Assembly (NCBI GenBank): GCA_028095005.1 | Contig: CM051461.1 | Coordinates: 165,264,574 to 165,328,573 of the forward strand | Length of the DNA stretch: 64,000 nucleotides | Source of the DNA: Rhynchospora pubera | Lineage: Eukaryota > Streptophyta > Magnoliopsida > Poales > Cyperaceae | Direction of reading: 5' to 3' | Shown here: positions 47,866-59,430 of the stretch, piece by piece | Layout of the letters: every line of letters starts with the position of its first letter | Position numbering within the stretch: the stretch's first letter is position 1 | Notes under the pieces: model-generated | Database searches by the model: none | Seen by the model: the letters and a program-made list of their open reading frames with translations, nothing else | What the model was told of the DNA's origin: nothing | Program-made: the position numbers and the translations under genes

Positions 47866-47891
47866 GAGCGAAGCTCGATTTTCCCACCTAA
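47866..47891 (+). repeat. Helitron-like 3' terminus
   Basis: CGAGCGAAGCTCG forms a perfect 5-bp stem with a GAA loop. A CTAA followed by T comes 10 bases later (47888-47891). This matches the Helitron 3' signature (hairpin, then CTRR next to T). The element's 5' end was not found. Confidence 0.4.
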
Positions 47892-48005
47892 TATTTAATA
47901 AAGGCGAGATGTAGGGGCAAAGGTGCGGGTTTATAAATTGGAGAGAGAGAGAGATGTGGTTTAAGCAACAACTATTATGACTGTCATCGCTAAATAAACT
48001 ATCGC

Positions 48006-48127
48006 TGCCATCGTTGTTGTATGTTACAAATGTTCAGTTTAGTAATAAGAAGTGTTCAGTTTAATAATATTCGTTGCCATCGCTGTTGTATGTTACAAAT
48101 GTTCCGTTTAATAATAAGAAGTGTTGA
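48006..48127. repeat. ~65-bp tandem duplication
   Basis: Two successive copies contain GTTGTATGTTACAAATGTTC plus GTTTA-TAATAAGAAGTGTT, joined by TCGTTGCCATCGCT. A few substitutions separate them. Confidence 0.7.
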
Positions 48128-48319
48128 GTTAAATACGTTAGAATCACGCCAGAGTTGAGTCGCCGTGTGTCAAGAGGTGCGCTAGGTGGCAGGGGTAGAG
48201 TCGAAAAAAAATTAATTTGAATCGGATCGGTTCATGACCCCTTCTAATTTTTTCATGTGTTTTTTTGTCCGGTTGGTGACCCCTTCGCTTGGTTTTTTTC
48301 TTATAACAATTATATTTCC

Positions 48320-48530
48320 TGTTATAACTAACTGAACATTTATATTTAAATAACAGAACATTTGTACTTATTAAACTGAACATTTATACTTACTAAACTA
48401 AACATTTATACTTAATAAAATAAACATTTTTGCTCATAACATTTATAATTTTTTTGTTGCAACTAACTGAACATTTATACTTAAATAACATAACATTTGT
48501 ACTTATTAAACTGAACATTTAGATACGACG
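48320..48530. repeat. Interspersed AACTGAACATTTATACTTA repeat cluster
   Basis: Variants of TGAACATTTATACTTA, ACATTTGTACTTATTAAA and ACTAACTGAACATTTATA recur about eight times, with a larger unit (from AACTAACTGAAC) duplicated at about 48325 and 48465. Related AAAGTGAACATAT motifs occur at 48650-48720 and again at 53725-53890, suggesting one dispersed family. Confidence 0.55.
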
Positions 48531-48839
48531 AAAGTATGATGGGTGATGGACCTTCGCTAAGACGCTGTGCGCGATGGCGCGGATGGTAATTAGTGTGATG
48601 ACTGCCATCTGCAGTTTTTGCCATCCTTGCCATCACTAAACATAAAGTGAACTCATAAAATAGATAAGGTGAACATATGTAATGATCAAAGTGAACAAAT
48701 ACAAATAAATAAGTTGAATATGCATGTAAAATTCTGAACAAGTGATGACAACACTTATTTGTTTGTAAGTGTTCACTTAGATTGTCCACTTTATATTTAA
48801 CGATGGCAGAAATGGCAAAACTGCAGATTACAGTTATCA

Positions 48840-49570
48840 TTCATGAATAACTTTAGTACATATTTAATCATTTATTAAGTTATATAAAATTTTCAAACGC
48901 TCGATGCTTATTTTAATTAAAATGCGTAAATAAATAATATTTGAATTGCATAAAATTTCGTCGATAGCCTATTTCTGCATCCAACTGTATGTACATAAAT
49001 AATTTCTTATTATTCAAACTTATATCAATTGATATAAATTAAACAATCATAACTATTAAGTAAAAGAAAGGTCAACTGAACTTTTCAAAAGATGAATGAA
49101 AAATATAATTACGTATTATTTTGAAGATAAAATGGTATCAAGTACTCCACAATTAAAAACCTCCTCTGTAGGATTTTGAACCCGCTACTTCCATTAAAAG
49201 TGTGTTATTCTTTTTGCCATTAGACTAAGGTCCTGATTAAAATGATTTATTCGTGGGATTTCATTTCGTTTCATTTCAATTCAATTGATTTCGTAGGATT
49301 TCATTGGATTTAATTACATAGAAATTTCAACCAAATGATACCAAATCCGTTCATTTTGATCAAGAATTTTCCAACGAAATGAAATAAAATGAAATCTGAT
49401 GTTAAAAAAAATAGAATTTTGATCAGGGCCTAAGAGATTCTCTAATTATGTATTAATTGTTAATTTCACTATCAACATAATTTCCATTTTGACAATATTC
49501 GGTGCGTGTTGTATCAATGGTTTTTGTTAAATATCTCGCATCCTTTTCGGTGCACTGCTCAAGAACTCCA
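48840..49570. other. Intergenic, nothing supported
   Basis: AT-rich. A TTTCATTTCGTTTCATTTCA pyrimidine block near 49260 and its near complement at 49375-49400 may be another foldback relic. Confidence 0.3.
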
Positions 49571-49572
49571 TC

Positions 49573-50117
49573 ATGAATCAAATTGAGGCAATTTTACCAA
49601 AAAAGTCACATTCCATCAATTCTTGTCGTCAAAAAAGTATTTCCTACCAATTTGGGAACGAGAGGATTGGAAGACATGCAAATTGTAGTGCTATGTGGAA
49701 TGGCAATAGAGGAGGGACCAACAATATTAATCCAAGAAATGTGGATAGGCGGATAGCAGGAGTTGTGGACCCATTGACTGAGCACTGTCCGATCCCCACC
49801 AATGCACAACGTGTCTCGGCCCATGGAAGTTGCCGGTGCCGGACTGTGCCAAATGGCCTCCTTTCCATTCGGCATTATTCTCTCTTTGAAAGTTAATCGT
49901 TGAATCTTCGTTGTTAGCAACTCAGCATGTGTCGCTCTCGTCCATTCATTTCTCCACCCTTATCCCAGTAAAGAAATTAGAAATGTTGTCCTCCACTTGG
50001 AAGTTGGATCATCTTTACGTGGGGGTGGCAGTAGAACTTAATTATGACCAATTCTACCTGATTCGAGAAATCAATGGACCGCAAGGAGTCGGACTAAGTA
50101 TAAGGGTCCAGGGATAA
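49573..50117. other. Unassigned GC-richer block with several overlapping open frames
   Basis: About 300 bases stay open in one plus and two minus frames (104-107 and 74 codons) in otherwise stop-rich DNA, followed by a 68-codon plus frame. One minus frame reads GRDTLCIGGDRTVLSQWVHN; the other is hydrophobic (STFLGLILLVPPLLPFHIAL). No family was recognised and the coding strand cannot be decided. Likely a gene fragment. Confidence 0.2.
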
Positions 50118-50242
50118 GATATGCCTGTCAACTCTTGTTACATATACATTTATGTAGACTAAAATCAGCTACAACTGACGGATGGATTCTTTAGCTGTGA
50201 TTAAATTTTAATTTTTGAAGTTCTAATGACTAATTAGAACTG

Positions 50243-50450
50243 TTCAATATGTTATTTATATTGAAATCTTATTAGAAATCAAATTTTATATTTTTTAAAA
50301 TTTTTTATTATATTTTTTAGATTTTTAAAAATCGTTGTTATTGAAGAGTCCAGAATTGTTTAGATTAAGAATTTTGTAAAATACTAAAATTTAAAAAAAA
50401 AATATAAAATTAGGCCTCCAATAAGATTTCAATATAAAGAACACATTGAA
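50243..50450. mobile_element. MITE with ~54-bp terminal inverted repeats
   Basis: The left arm starts TTCAATATGTTATTTATATT. The right arm reverse complemented starts TTCAATGTGTTCTTTATATT, and both continue GAAATCTTATTRGA...AATTTTATATTTTTT. The 208-bp interior is non-coding. It shares the inner block with the MITE at 5153-5414. Confidence 0.75.
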
Positions 50451-51761
50451 TATTGAAAATTGAGATAAAACCGCAGTTGACGGGCTCATCTGTTAGTCGC
50501 GGCTGATTTTATTCAATCTCTTATTTATTTATATATAAATATGATATTAAGAATAACATTTTTTAAATTATTATGTACATTTTTAATAAGTATGATAAGA
50601 TCTACATGACCGTCCAGTTCTTTAATGAATTTATTATATTAGGAACGAATATATAAAAGGTTCATGAGTTTTCTTTTTGGTGTTAATGTTTATTAATTGA
50701 CAGTTTCGATCATATTATTTCAAAAACAACACATAATTTTGAAATAAATATTTCATTAAAAACAAATTTTTAATGATTTCAAAATGATTTAGAGCCGAAC
50801 CGACAAGAGTTGAACCTAACCAAAAATATAGAAATTCGGATGAGCTACAATTTTCATTTTCCTTTAACAAGGGCTACACCGGGTGAACCTAAGATATTCA
50901 GATCTAAGACTAGATCTCGATCTTAGCACAAATCTGAACTGAAACAAAGATAAGGGTCTGCTCTTGAACTGAAAATTGAAGAGGAAGAAGGAAGGAGATG
51001 AAGTTTCTTCTCGTGCTCCAAAATTTTCAAAGAAACAATGATAATGAAATATTTCATTTAATTTAAAATTTTCAATGGATATTTTTTACCTGAATCGGAG
51101 CGTAAGAATTTCCTTTCCTTCCATCCCATTTAATTTTCGTCATTTAAAAAAAAAAATTATGGAGCACGACCTAATTTATATCACCATGACATATACATCT
51201 CGTGCTTGAATCGTAAATAATGTAAAATACTAAGATCGGGAAAATAAGTCATATACCCCTCTAATCTACCTTAATTAGAAATAGACCCCTATAACTTTTT
51301 TAAAATTAGAGATTATCCCTCAAATCAATTATAATTTTAGTGATAATTTAAATAAAACAAATCAATTATATATTTTGTTGACCAAAATAACCCTGTCTTA
51401 TCTCTCTAAACAAACGGGTATGGCCCATGCTGGACGCTTAAAACTCACTGTTACTCACCTCCTCACATCTATGAAAAACAAACTCGCTGATTCAGCGGTC
51501 TTATCTTCCATATCAACTAGCTCCTCACTCACCTCATCTCCAATCTCTTCCACTCCCTCCATACCTTCCACAACAATTCATCGAACACTTCATCCTCTCC
51601 CCTAGGTCTCCTTCGACCATGTCCTCTTCACCATCCTGTTCAATCATTTGCATGGCCATACCAACTTGATTTACATGTAATTATATATGACTCGCCAGTG
51701 CGTGTCCGTTTACATGGTAGTTGAAGCTTTTAGGTCCATATATGAGTCTGAAAAATGACTC
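50451..51761. other. Intergenic, nothing firmly supported
   Basis: AT-rich. A 76-codon Ser/Thr-rich frame (51375-51605) precedes the PPR relic and might belong to the same dead gene, but no PPR motif is visible in it. Confidence 0.3.
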
Positions 51762-51872
51762 ATGCATGGGCACAGAGTTGATGCCCTTAAGATGTTTGAC
51801 AAAATGCTCAGGGATATCGAGCCTGACTCACCTATGTTGGCATGTTGCTATGCTTTGTGGGTGAAGCACTGA
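51762..51872 (+). pseudogene. Relic of a pentatricopeptide-repeat (PPR) gene
   Basis: The frame reads MHGHRVDALKMFDKMLRDIE then PDSPMLACCYAL and stops at 51870. This follows the PPR pattern G.G.DAL.LFD.M...I.PDS at the right spacing for about one repeat. Upstream (51640-51700) a LHGHTNLIYM string ends in a stop. Only a fragment survives. Confidence 0.4.
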
Positions 51873-52282
51873 AACCATGTGTATAAGCTGATTGCAATAC
51901 AAAGGCTATGTGATGATTGCAATACAATGGCTAAACTCGTGTCAAACGCGTACAATGTACAATCGGGTAATTGTTGTGCAGGATCATTGTCTTGCTTTCA
52001 CTTCTCATTAGTCCGCTATGTATATTTGTGATACAATTGGACCGCTGTATTGTTACTAAAGTAACTCGAGTACGATGGAAAAAAATATATATATAACACG
52101 TTGAGGCCATGTAAGATAAAGAAACCAAGAAGATGCACATGAAAAAAAATTATTTGCAAGTGGGAGACGTCATTAAAGGTCACCAAAAGATATTTTTTAG
52201 AAGTAACCAAATGAAATATCATCATCCAAGTTCACCGTACAACAGCTAAGATATGAACGGAGACAGGTTCGAGCGGATATAA
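51873..52282. other. Intergenic, nothing supported
   Basis: AT-rich; small minus-strand frames are uninformative. Confidence 0.3.
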
Positions 52283-52422
52283 GACTCTGTTTGGATTCTA
52301 TTTGGAAAGAAGGAAAGAAGAAATAAGAGAATAAATTTATTATAAACAATTCAAATTCTTTACAAATTTACACACTTTTCAATACTTCTTTCTTTTTTTT
52401 CACACCTTATCCAAACGAAGCC
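52283..52422. mobile_element. MITE of the CGTTTGGAT family, diverged
   Basis: Ends are GACTCTGTTTGGATTCT and, reverse complemented, GGCTTCGTTTGGATAAG. The interior is AAGAAGGAAAGAAG against TTCTTTCTTT. It is the same layout as the element at 45869-46025, with no clear TSD. Confidence 0.55.
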
Positions 52423-52963
52423 AAAGTTATGACACAAAATGGACATTAATGGACGTATGGGACAAGAATTGTTTTTACCGTTTAAAAATATACTAACAAG
52501 AAAAAAATTATTTACACACGCAGAGGACTAGAGGAGGAGGTGTGGTCGTGTACTCGTGTGGAACCGCTTGATGTAGGAAAAGTTAGGACACGCTGGATCA
52601 GGAGTCGAGACATCGTCCATTGGTTTTTTAGATAGGAGCAGGGTTATTTTGGTCTAGAAAATGTAAATTTGATTTTTATTATTTAAATTAACACTAATGA
52701 AGTTGATAGGGGTAAATATCTAAAATTAACATGATTTAAAGGTTAAATATCTAATTATAGAGATTAGAGAGGGCATATTTCCGATTTGAGCAGATTACAG
52801 AGATATATTTCAGACTAGAGTATATTAGAGGGGTAAATGACCATCTTTATTAAGATCATATATTAACTCAAGCTCATCTAATGCTTAAAAACCTGATTTG
52901 TAACTAACATTTTACATCATTTTTTTTAAAAAAATAGGATATGATATCCTCACCATCTTCGAT

Positions 52964-53178
52964 TGTGTTTGGATGACTAAGGAATAGGATATAAGAATAA
53001 GGATTTTCGGTTTGCGTGCTTATCCAAATTCTTTATTCTTATATCATAATTTTGTTAATATATGAATAAAGACCCTTATTCCTTATTCTTGTGTTGTTTG
53101 GGTTGTACAAGAATAAGAATAAGCACGCAAACCGAAAATCCTTTTTCTTATACCCTATTCCTTAGTCATCCAAACACA
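52964..53178. mobile_element. MITE with long TIRs, TGTGTTTGGATGACTAAGG
   Basis: About 65 bp at each end are inverted copies: TGTGTTTGGATGACTAAGGA, then ATAGG-TATAAGAA-AAGGA, then TTTTCGGTTTGCGTGCTTAT. The centre is AT-rich, and shorter RCTTATTC/AAGAATAAG repeats lie inside. No TSD was confirmed. Confidence 0.75.
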
Positions 53179-55047
53179 CCCCTCCCATCCAACAATTTAA
53201 TATTGGCCGCATTTAGGTTTAATGGCCACAACTCATCGATCATTAAATAAGTTCGATTGTCGATATATTCATTTTTTATATAAAATTTAAATATAATTTC
53301 TTGAATTTCAATATCTTGTACAGCATAAAAGGAAAAACAAAAAAACTAGAACTGATATTAATTTATCCATAAACACAACCCATATAAACATCATCCATCG
53401 TCATCCACTTCTAAAAATAAAAACATCGTTAGTGATAAAATTCGAAAAAGCACTCCCCTCCTTTTCTGTTTGCATCTCTCCGATCCATCCCTTCCCTCCT
53501 CTGTCTGCTTCCATCTTTCTCTCTTTCCTTTCACCTGATCACATCTGTATCACATCCCCTCGCCTCACCTCAGCCTAGCCTCTTCTCCTTTGCTGCTCTT
53601 CACCTCTCCTTCCTTTTGTTGTCCCTCACCTCGCCTTTTTTCTCTTCGACTCTACCTCTCTCCCTCTACCCTAGCCTCACTTTCCTTCGCCTCCACCATG
53701 TGAACTCTGTCTCACTTTCTCACATGAACATATACAACAACAAAGTGAATGGATACAAAGATAAAATTAGCAAAAAGAATCAAAGTAAACAGATACAAGA
53801 GACAAAGTAAACAAATATAATAACTAAAGTGAACTCATAAATAAAAGATAAAGTGAACATATATAATAAACAATAAGAACATATACATCTATTGGATGCT
53901 CCTTTAGTATTGTTGATTCTAGATATTAGATACTTTTTTGTTATAATTAAGTCAACAGTTACGCCTATTAGATATTCTATCAGTAATACTAACTGTGTAA
54001 AAAAAATATAATTATAAATTACTATTGGACCCGCTGGGTGAATTTATCTGATGGGAGAATAGGCTAAAAAGTCAACCCAGTTATGCAATTGATTTAGCAC
54101 CTTGTAATACTTGTTTATGTAGTGATGATTCAGGCTTGATGACTTGATGTTCTAGAGCACTAATAAACGTGGTTTGGTTTCTATTATTTCGGTATTTCGT
54201 TTGTAATATATTTATACATGAATGGCACAATCCGAAACAATTTTTGTTAGTATTTTTTCTGATATTTTTTTTATAGCATGTGGTAATTAAACTGGGAACA
54301 ACTAGGAATAAATTAACTGCATTTATTGCCGAAAACGACATTCAAAAAATCACAACTAAACTTAAAAAAATTTAAATACCTAATCAATCGTCTGTAAAAT
54401 ATACAACACGTGATTCTTGAGTCCACTTATATCGAAAATTTGAAATGCTTAAAAGGTCGTACAAAATCTTAAGCTAGATATAAAAATTATTTTGATATCT
54501 TCTAGTCCTTCTAATATTTTATATAATTTATTAATTCAACAAAAAAAACTAACAGTTTTGTAATACCGTTACAAACTCTTACTAATAGTGCAATTTTTTT
54601 CTATATCTAATTGAAATGACGCTCTTCTTTATCTCACATTTAATTTTATTACAGAAAAAAAATTTCGACTCCCAAAGGCAGTAATTTAAAACCACAAGGG
54701 TGTTGCGCAATGATGAAAAACTTATTTATTTTTATATGTTGGAAGAGGTTCAATAAAATGAATTAAAACTGTAAATTTTCTGAACTCTCAATGTCTACAT
54801 ATCACAAGAAAATTAACATCTCATATAAAATTACATGCATATGACCGATACAATATATGAATTACTTCGAAAGAGTAGATTTGCAGTTACAATCTTGAAT
54901 ATAAATATTGACAGAATGAATTTTCATAAAATGTAAATAATTATTAAAAAATAATAAAAGTTTTCTTTCCGTACAGAAAATTGTGGTAAATTATTTTCTT
55001 TAAAAGCCACGGAATTACTCTTTGATCTAATAAAGCCTTGAGCTTTC
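53179..55047. other. Intergenic DNA; pyrimidine-rich block 53450-53700
   Basis: 53450-53700 is strongly CT-rich (TCTCTCTTTCCTTTCACC-like) and gives a 64-codon spurious frame. 53725-53890 has AAAGTGAACATAT-type repeats. The rest is AT-rich with no gene. Confidence 0.4.
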
Positions 55048-55244
55048 CGATAGTTCCGTTTGGATGCGTTGAGAATAAGGTAGAAAGAAGGAAGAAGAGA
55101 AAAAATTTATTGGGAATGAGTAAATTTATTGGGAAGTGTGTAATTTTTGTGAAGAGTTTGGATGGTTAGAAATAAATTTATTGGTAAAAAGTGATTATTC
55201 TTTATTTCTTATTCCGAGAAGAAGCCATCCAAACGGAGCCGATA
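55048..55244. mobile_element. MITE of the CGTTTGGAT family (TSD CGATA)
   Basis: The element 55053-55239 has ends GTTCCGTTTGGATG and, reverse complemented, GCTCCGTTTGGATGG. A perfect 5-bp TSD, CGATA, lies at 55048-55052 and 55240-55244. Interior AGAAAGAAGGAAGAAG links it to the other family members. Confidence 0.82.
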
Positions 55245-56341
55245 TGAATAACTCAAGTTCTAACTTGATTGTATCTCTTGTGAGTTGTGAGTCAGAAACA
55301 TTTATAAAATAAAATCACATGTCACCTTCCACTATCTGTATTACGGCCGCAGTAGATGCGTCCCCTTACCACGCTTTTTTAGCGTGTTAGGCAATAAAAT
55401 ATTGAGATCGTGCTATATGTTTTGGATCGAATTTCATAAAGTTCGGCGCAGTTTTCTTGTGGGTGTATGCAGAGAATATAGAATCGACAATACGAAAGTA
55501 ATTTTTTTTTCAAAAAGTTCGGCGCTGTTTTCTGCGAGTCACCCGAACAATTGCGAATGCAGATAGTGAATAAAAATTAAGGAATTAATGATGTCGAAGT
55601 GAATTTGATGTTATTGATGAGAAATTCCTACTTTTAATACTTATTATATACCTCAAATTCTACTTTATTACGGTTACAAGTGCAGAGAGGTAAAGATGAA
55701 ATCAATGGAGATAAAAAGTAAAATTTGAGTTATAATCATAATTACATAGCCATACACGTGTTACTCGTCAGATTACCAAATTTACTGATCTAGTGAAATC
55801 AAAATTTGGTTTCTCCTCTAGCTAGTTCTGTCGCTCCTTAAAATATTCCTAGTATTCGGGTTAAGGGTATTTGAATTTCTAGAGCATGTCTATGTATATT
55901 TGGTTGGATGATAGGGATATTTCCAATCCAGTTTTATAAATCAATTTGGCACTTGAAATTGCCTATCAAGATAAAAATGTTCTTATGGATAATTAGTAAA
56001 AGAAGATTGTTAACTAAGGTGCATCTAAGTAAGTAAAAAAAAAATTGTTAACTAAGGTCCATCTAGTATCCATATGGATATGGTTCATTCAGCAATTTGG
56101 AACTCATTTCCCCAATTGCTTAGAAAATTTGTGTATTATTGAAATGGAATTACAACCACAATATATTGTTGCTTTTAGGCTATGGTGTAGTTCAATCTTG
56201 TGGAATATTTGAAAGTTACGAAACAAGTGTTGTTTTGAGCAAAAACAGTGGTCTTCCTTATAAAATATTAGAGTTTTGATATTAGGATTAATTAAATACT
56301 GAGCAAGTATGTGGCCAGCTGGTTTGAAGGAGACAATCTAG
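55245..56341. other. Intergenic, nothing firmly supported
   Basis: AT-rich. A short repeat, AAAGTTCGGCGC-GTTTTCT, occurs at about 55438 and 55516. The 60-codon frame there is unrecognised. Confidence 0.3.
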
Positions 56342-56516
56342 AAGATAACTCCTTTGGTGTCAACATTACCACTACAGCTAAAAGATGACATGCAGGCGGG
56401 CTCTGCTGTTGGAGGACTGTGCAGAATGCTTCAAGTCACACCTGGAGCTTCCATGGAAATCGAGCAGTGTTGGGGTTTAACTGAATTGATGGGTGACATC
56501 TTTTTTAATACTTTAG
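56342..56516 (+). pseudogene. Exon-like fragment truncated by a Copia insertion
   Basis: After ACAATCTAG the frame AAG ATA ACT... is open for 58 codons, with a clearly protein-like reading (TPLVSTLPLQLKDDMQAGSA then VGGLCRMLQVTPGASMEIEQ and CWGLTELMGDI). It is cut at 56516 by the Copia LTR. I do not recognise the family. A weak continuation (SFEKLLALN) may lie just beyond the other end of the element at 62742. Probably a disrupted host gene. Confidence 0.35.
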
Positions 56517-57055
56517 TGTAAGTGACTGCACAATTCAAGTACACTGAATTAACATGAATTGAGATCGTTTACCTCCTGCTATAGCGGTAAATCGGATTAA
56601 ACTTCGAAGCGAAAAGCAACAGCACACCACCAAGTCCTTCCTGCGCCTTGCCTAGCACTTACACTCCTTTCCTGCAGTGAGAGAAGCACTACAAAGCCGA
56701 TGTGCCGAACCCCAACTAATGGTGTTTGACAGGAGTTGGTCGGCCTTGACTCGTTCCCTCTGAAATTTCCTGAATTCTCTTATCTCTCCTGTCTAAAACT
56801 TGTTAGAACTGAAAGAGACACTATCTTAATCTTTGCCATCCCAGAGAATATAAATAGAGGGTCCAAAAACGCTCAGAAGATGCAAATTGCACTGTTTCAT
56901 TAAAGGGTGCGAAGTTCACAGTGTTTTGTCCAAACACACTGTTTCGATTGGAACGGTCTGTTCCAACACCGGATGGTCCGCCCCAATCCATTAGAACAGA
57001 CCATTCTATTAATTTTCCTTATTGGGCGGTCCGCCCCAATTGACAGAACACCACA
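56517..57055 (-). repeat. 3' LTR of the minus-strand Copia element
   Basis: 539 bp; on the minus strand it starts TGTGGTGTTCTGTC directly after the PPT and ends CACTTACA. It contains four copies of a GGNCGGTCCGNCC/GAACGGTCTGTTC palindrome within about 90 bases. Confidence 0.82.
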
Positions 57056-57070
57056 TTCTCCCACTTGAAC
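57056..57070 (-). promoter_or_regulatory. Polypurine tract of the minus-strand Copia element
   Basis: On the minus strand, TTCAAGTGGGAGAA abuts the TGTGG start of the LTR. Confidence 0.75.
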
Positions 57071-57501
57071 TTGCATCATTTGCATATCATTTAAGATTAA
57101 TACCTTTTGTTTTCCTTATGTTTAATATTAGGAACATAACACACGAACTGTAGCATTAAGTCTTCATTATCGTTACTAGTGCTTTAAACTACTAGTAAAT
57201 GCGAATATTACTTTCTACAATCACAATATGTTATATAACTAATACTTCAACCTTTTAAGCGATTTGAATTCCTGTATGAATAAAGCCAACGTCTATTCCA
57301 AGTCAATCTTTATCAATGTCATTCTTAACCTTAATGATTAATCAATATAATTAAACCATATGCGCACAATTATACAAGAACAACATAAACTTTATTGAAG
57401 AGTTTCATAAATATCATACACAATGATATATATTACAATTACATTATGGTACCAAGTCCCATATTTGCTACATGATCCTTGAACTTCTTTGGTGGCATGC
57501 C

Positions 57502-57960
57502 TTAAGTTAAAGGATCAGCTAGCATTTCCTCTGTGTGAATATGCTCAACAACCACTGTTCTTTTCTCAATCCGCTCTCTCAAAGAAAAATACTTTATGTC
57601 AGTATGTCTATTCTTTGACAGAAAGACCGCGGCAGCATTATCAAACATTATCATCAAAGGCTTAGAAATCGAATCCACTATTCTAAGCTGCTCAATAAAA
57701 CTCTTCAGCCAAACACCATGGGAAGACGCCTCAAAACACGCGATAAACTCCGCTTTCATCGTAGAAGTTGTAACAAGTGTTTGTTTGGTACTCTTCCATG
57801 ATACTGCACCGCCAGCCATCATAAAGATGAATCCTGTTGTTGATTTTCGAGAATCAACACAGCTAGCATAATCAGCATCAGAATAACCATACACTTCCAA
57901 CTTATCAGAGCGTCGGTACATAAGCATATAATCTCTCGTTCCTTGAAGATATTTTAACAC
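57502..57960 (-). pseudogene. RNase H domain of the minus-strand Copia element
   Basis: 152 codons are open: MLKYLQGTRDYML, GYSDADYASCVDSRKSTTGF, GGAVSWKSTKQTLV, MKAEFIACFEA, MIMFDNAAAVFLSKN and EEMLADPLT. These are the expected D, E and D blocks of Copia RNase H. It is separated from RT by frameshifts around 57960-58110. Confidence 0.85.
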
Positions 57961-58107
57961 CTTCTTTGCAGCCCTCCAGTGGTTTATCCCTGGATTACTT
58001 TGGAAACGACCTAACAGCCCAACGGCAAAAGCAATATCAGGTCAAGTACAAACCTGAGCATCATCATGCTTCTGACTGCCGAAGCATACTCATATTTTCC
58101 ATTAGGT

Positions 58108-59311
58108 CTATTTCCAATTGAGTCTTCGGACACTGACTCCTATTAAGTTGATCTCCTTTCTCAATAGGCGCAGCGATTTGGAACAATTTAACACATTAAA
58201 CCTTTCAGAAATTTTATTGATATAGGCTTCTTGAGACAAACCATGAATTCCTTTACCTCTATCTCTATGGATCTTGATGCCTATAACATATGAGGCTTCA
58301 CCTATATCCTTCATATCAAATTTCTGAGAGAGAAATTGTTTCACTTCTCGCAAAAATTCTTTATTGTTAGTTGCTAAAAGAATATCATCTACATATAGCA
58401 CCAAGAAACAAAATACGGCTCCCACTGACCTTCTGATATATACATTGATCCTTGATGTTTCCTTCAAAACCATATGAAGAAATTACTTCATGGAATTTTA
58501 AATACCATTGTCGTGAGGCTTGTTTCAAACCATATATTGATTTATTTAATTTGCACACTAATTTTTTCCTTCCTTTAGAGAAGAAACCTTCAGGTTGTTT
58601 CATATACACCTGCTCCTCTGAGTTACCGTTCAAAAAGGCTGTCTTTACGTCCATTTGGTGTAACTCAAAATCAAAATGAGCTACTAATTCCAAAATCACT
58701 CGAAGTGAATCTTTTCTTGATACAGGAGAAAAGGTCTCCGTGTAATCGATTCCTTCTTTCTGAGTAAATTCTTTAGCGACTAGCCTAACTTTGTACCTTT
58801 CAATATTACCAGATGAATCCCTTTTGGTCTTGTAAATCCATTTACAACCAATAGGTCTACAATCTTCTGGTAAAGGTACTAAGTCCCAGACTTCGTTATG
58901 CTCCATTGAATTCATTTTTTCTACCATGGCATTAAACCACATAACAGACTTATCACTTTTCATTGCATCTGAAAATGAGATAGGATCATTATCTATGTTC
59001 TCAAGTTCTTCAATAGAGTAGACATAATAATCTCTAGGAATAGCCGACCTCTTTTCTCTATTGGATCTCCTCAATGTTGAACTCCCGGGTTCAACTTGAT
59101 CCTTACCCATTTGAGAATTATCTCTGATTTCGCCTTGAAATTCCCTCGGGCGGTCCGTTTTAGCCTGGGGCGGCCCGTCCCAACCAGACGAAATTTCATC
59201 CAAAGGTAAATCAATGATTCTCGAACGATCCGTTTCAATTTCGGACGGTCCTTTCGAACCATTCGAAACTGAGGTATCAAGTTCCAGAAACTTGGCATTT
59301 CTGGATTCCAC
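58108..59311 (-). pseudogene. Reverse transcriptase region of the minus-strand Copia element
   Basis: Two overlapping frames (58385-59311 and 58108-58473) together cover the linker, then VRLVAKEFTQKEGIDYTETF, HQMDVKTAFLNGNSEEQVYM, KSIYGLKQASRQW, the catalytic FLVLYVDDILLATN and SQEAYINKISERFN. A frameshift near 58400-58470 splits them. The linker reading TDRSR and TDRPREFQ is encoded by the element's recurring GGTCCG palindrome. Confidence 0.87.
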
Positions 59312-59430
59312 TATTCTAGTTGAATTATTTGGACAATAAAACCTATAACCCTTGGACTTTTCAGCATATCCAATAAAGTATCAGCTAATAGTCCTTGGAT
59401 CAAGCTTTTTTTCATGAGGGTTGTATACAC

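Noticed and set aside
53616..53810. 64-codon plus-strand frame
   Set aside because: It sits in a CT-rich low-complexity stretch running into an A-rich repeat.
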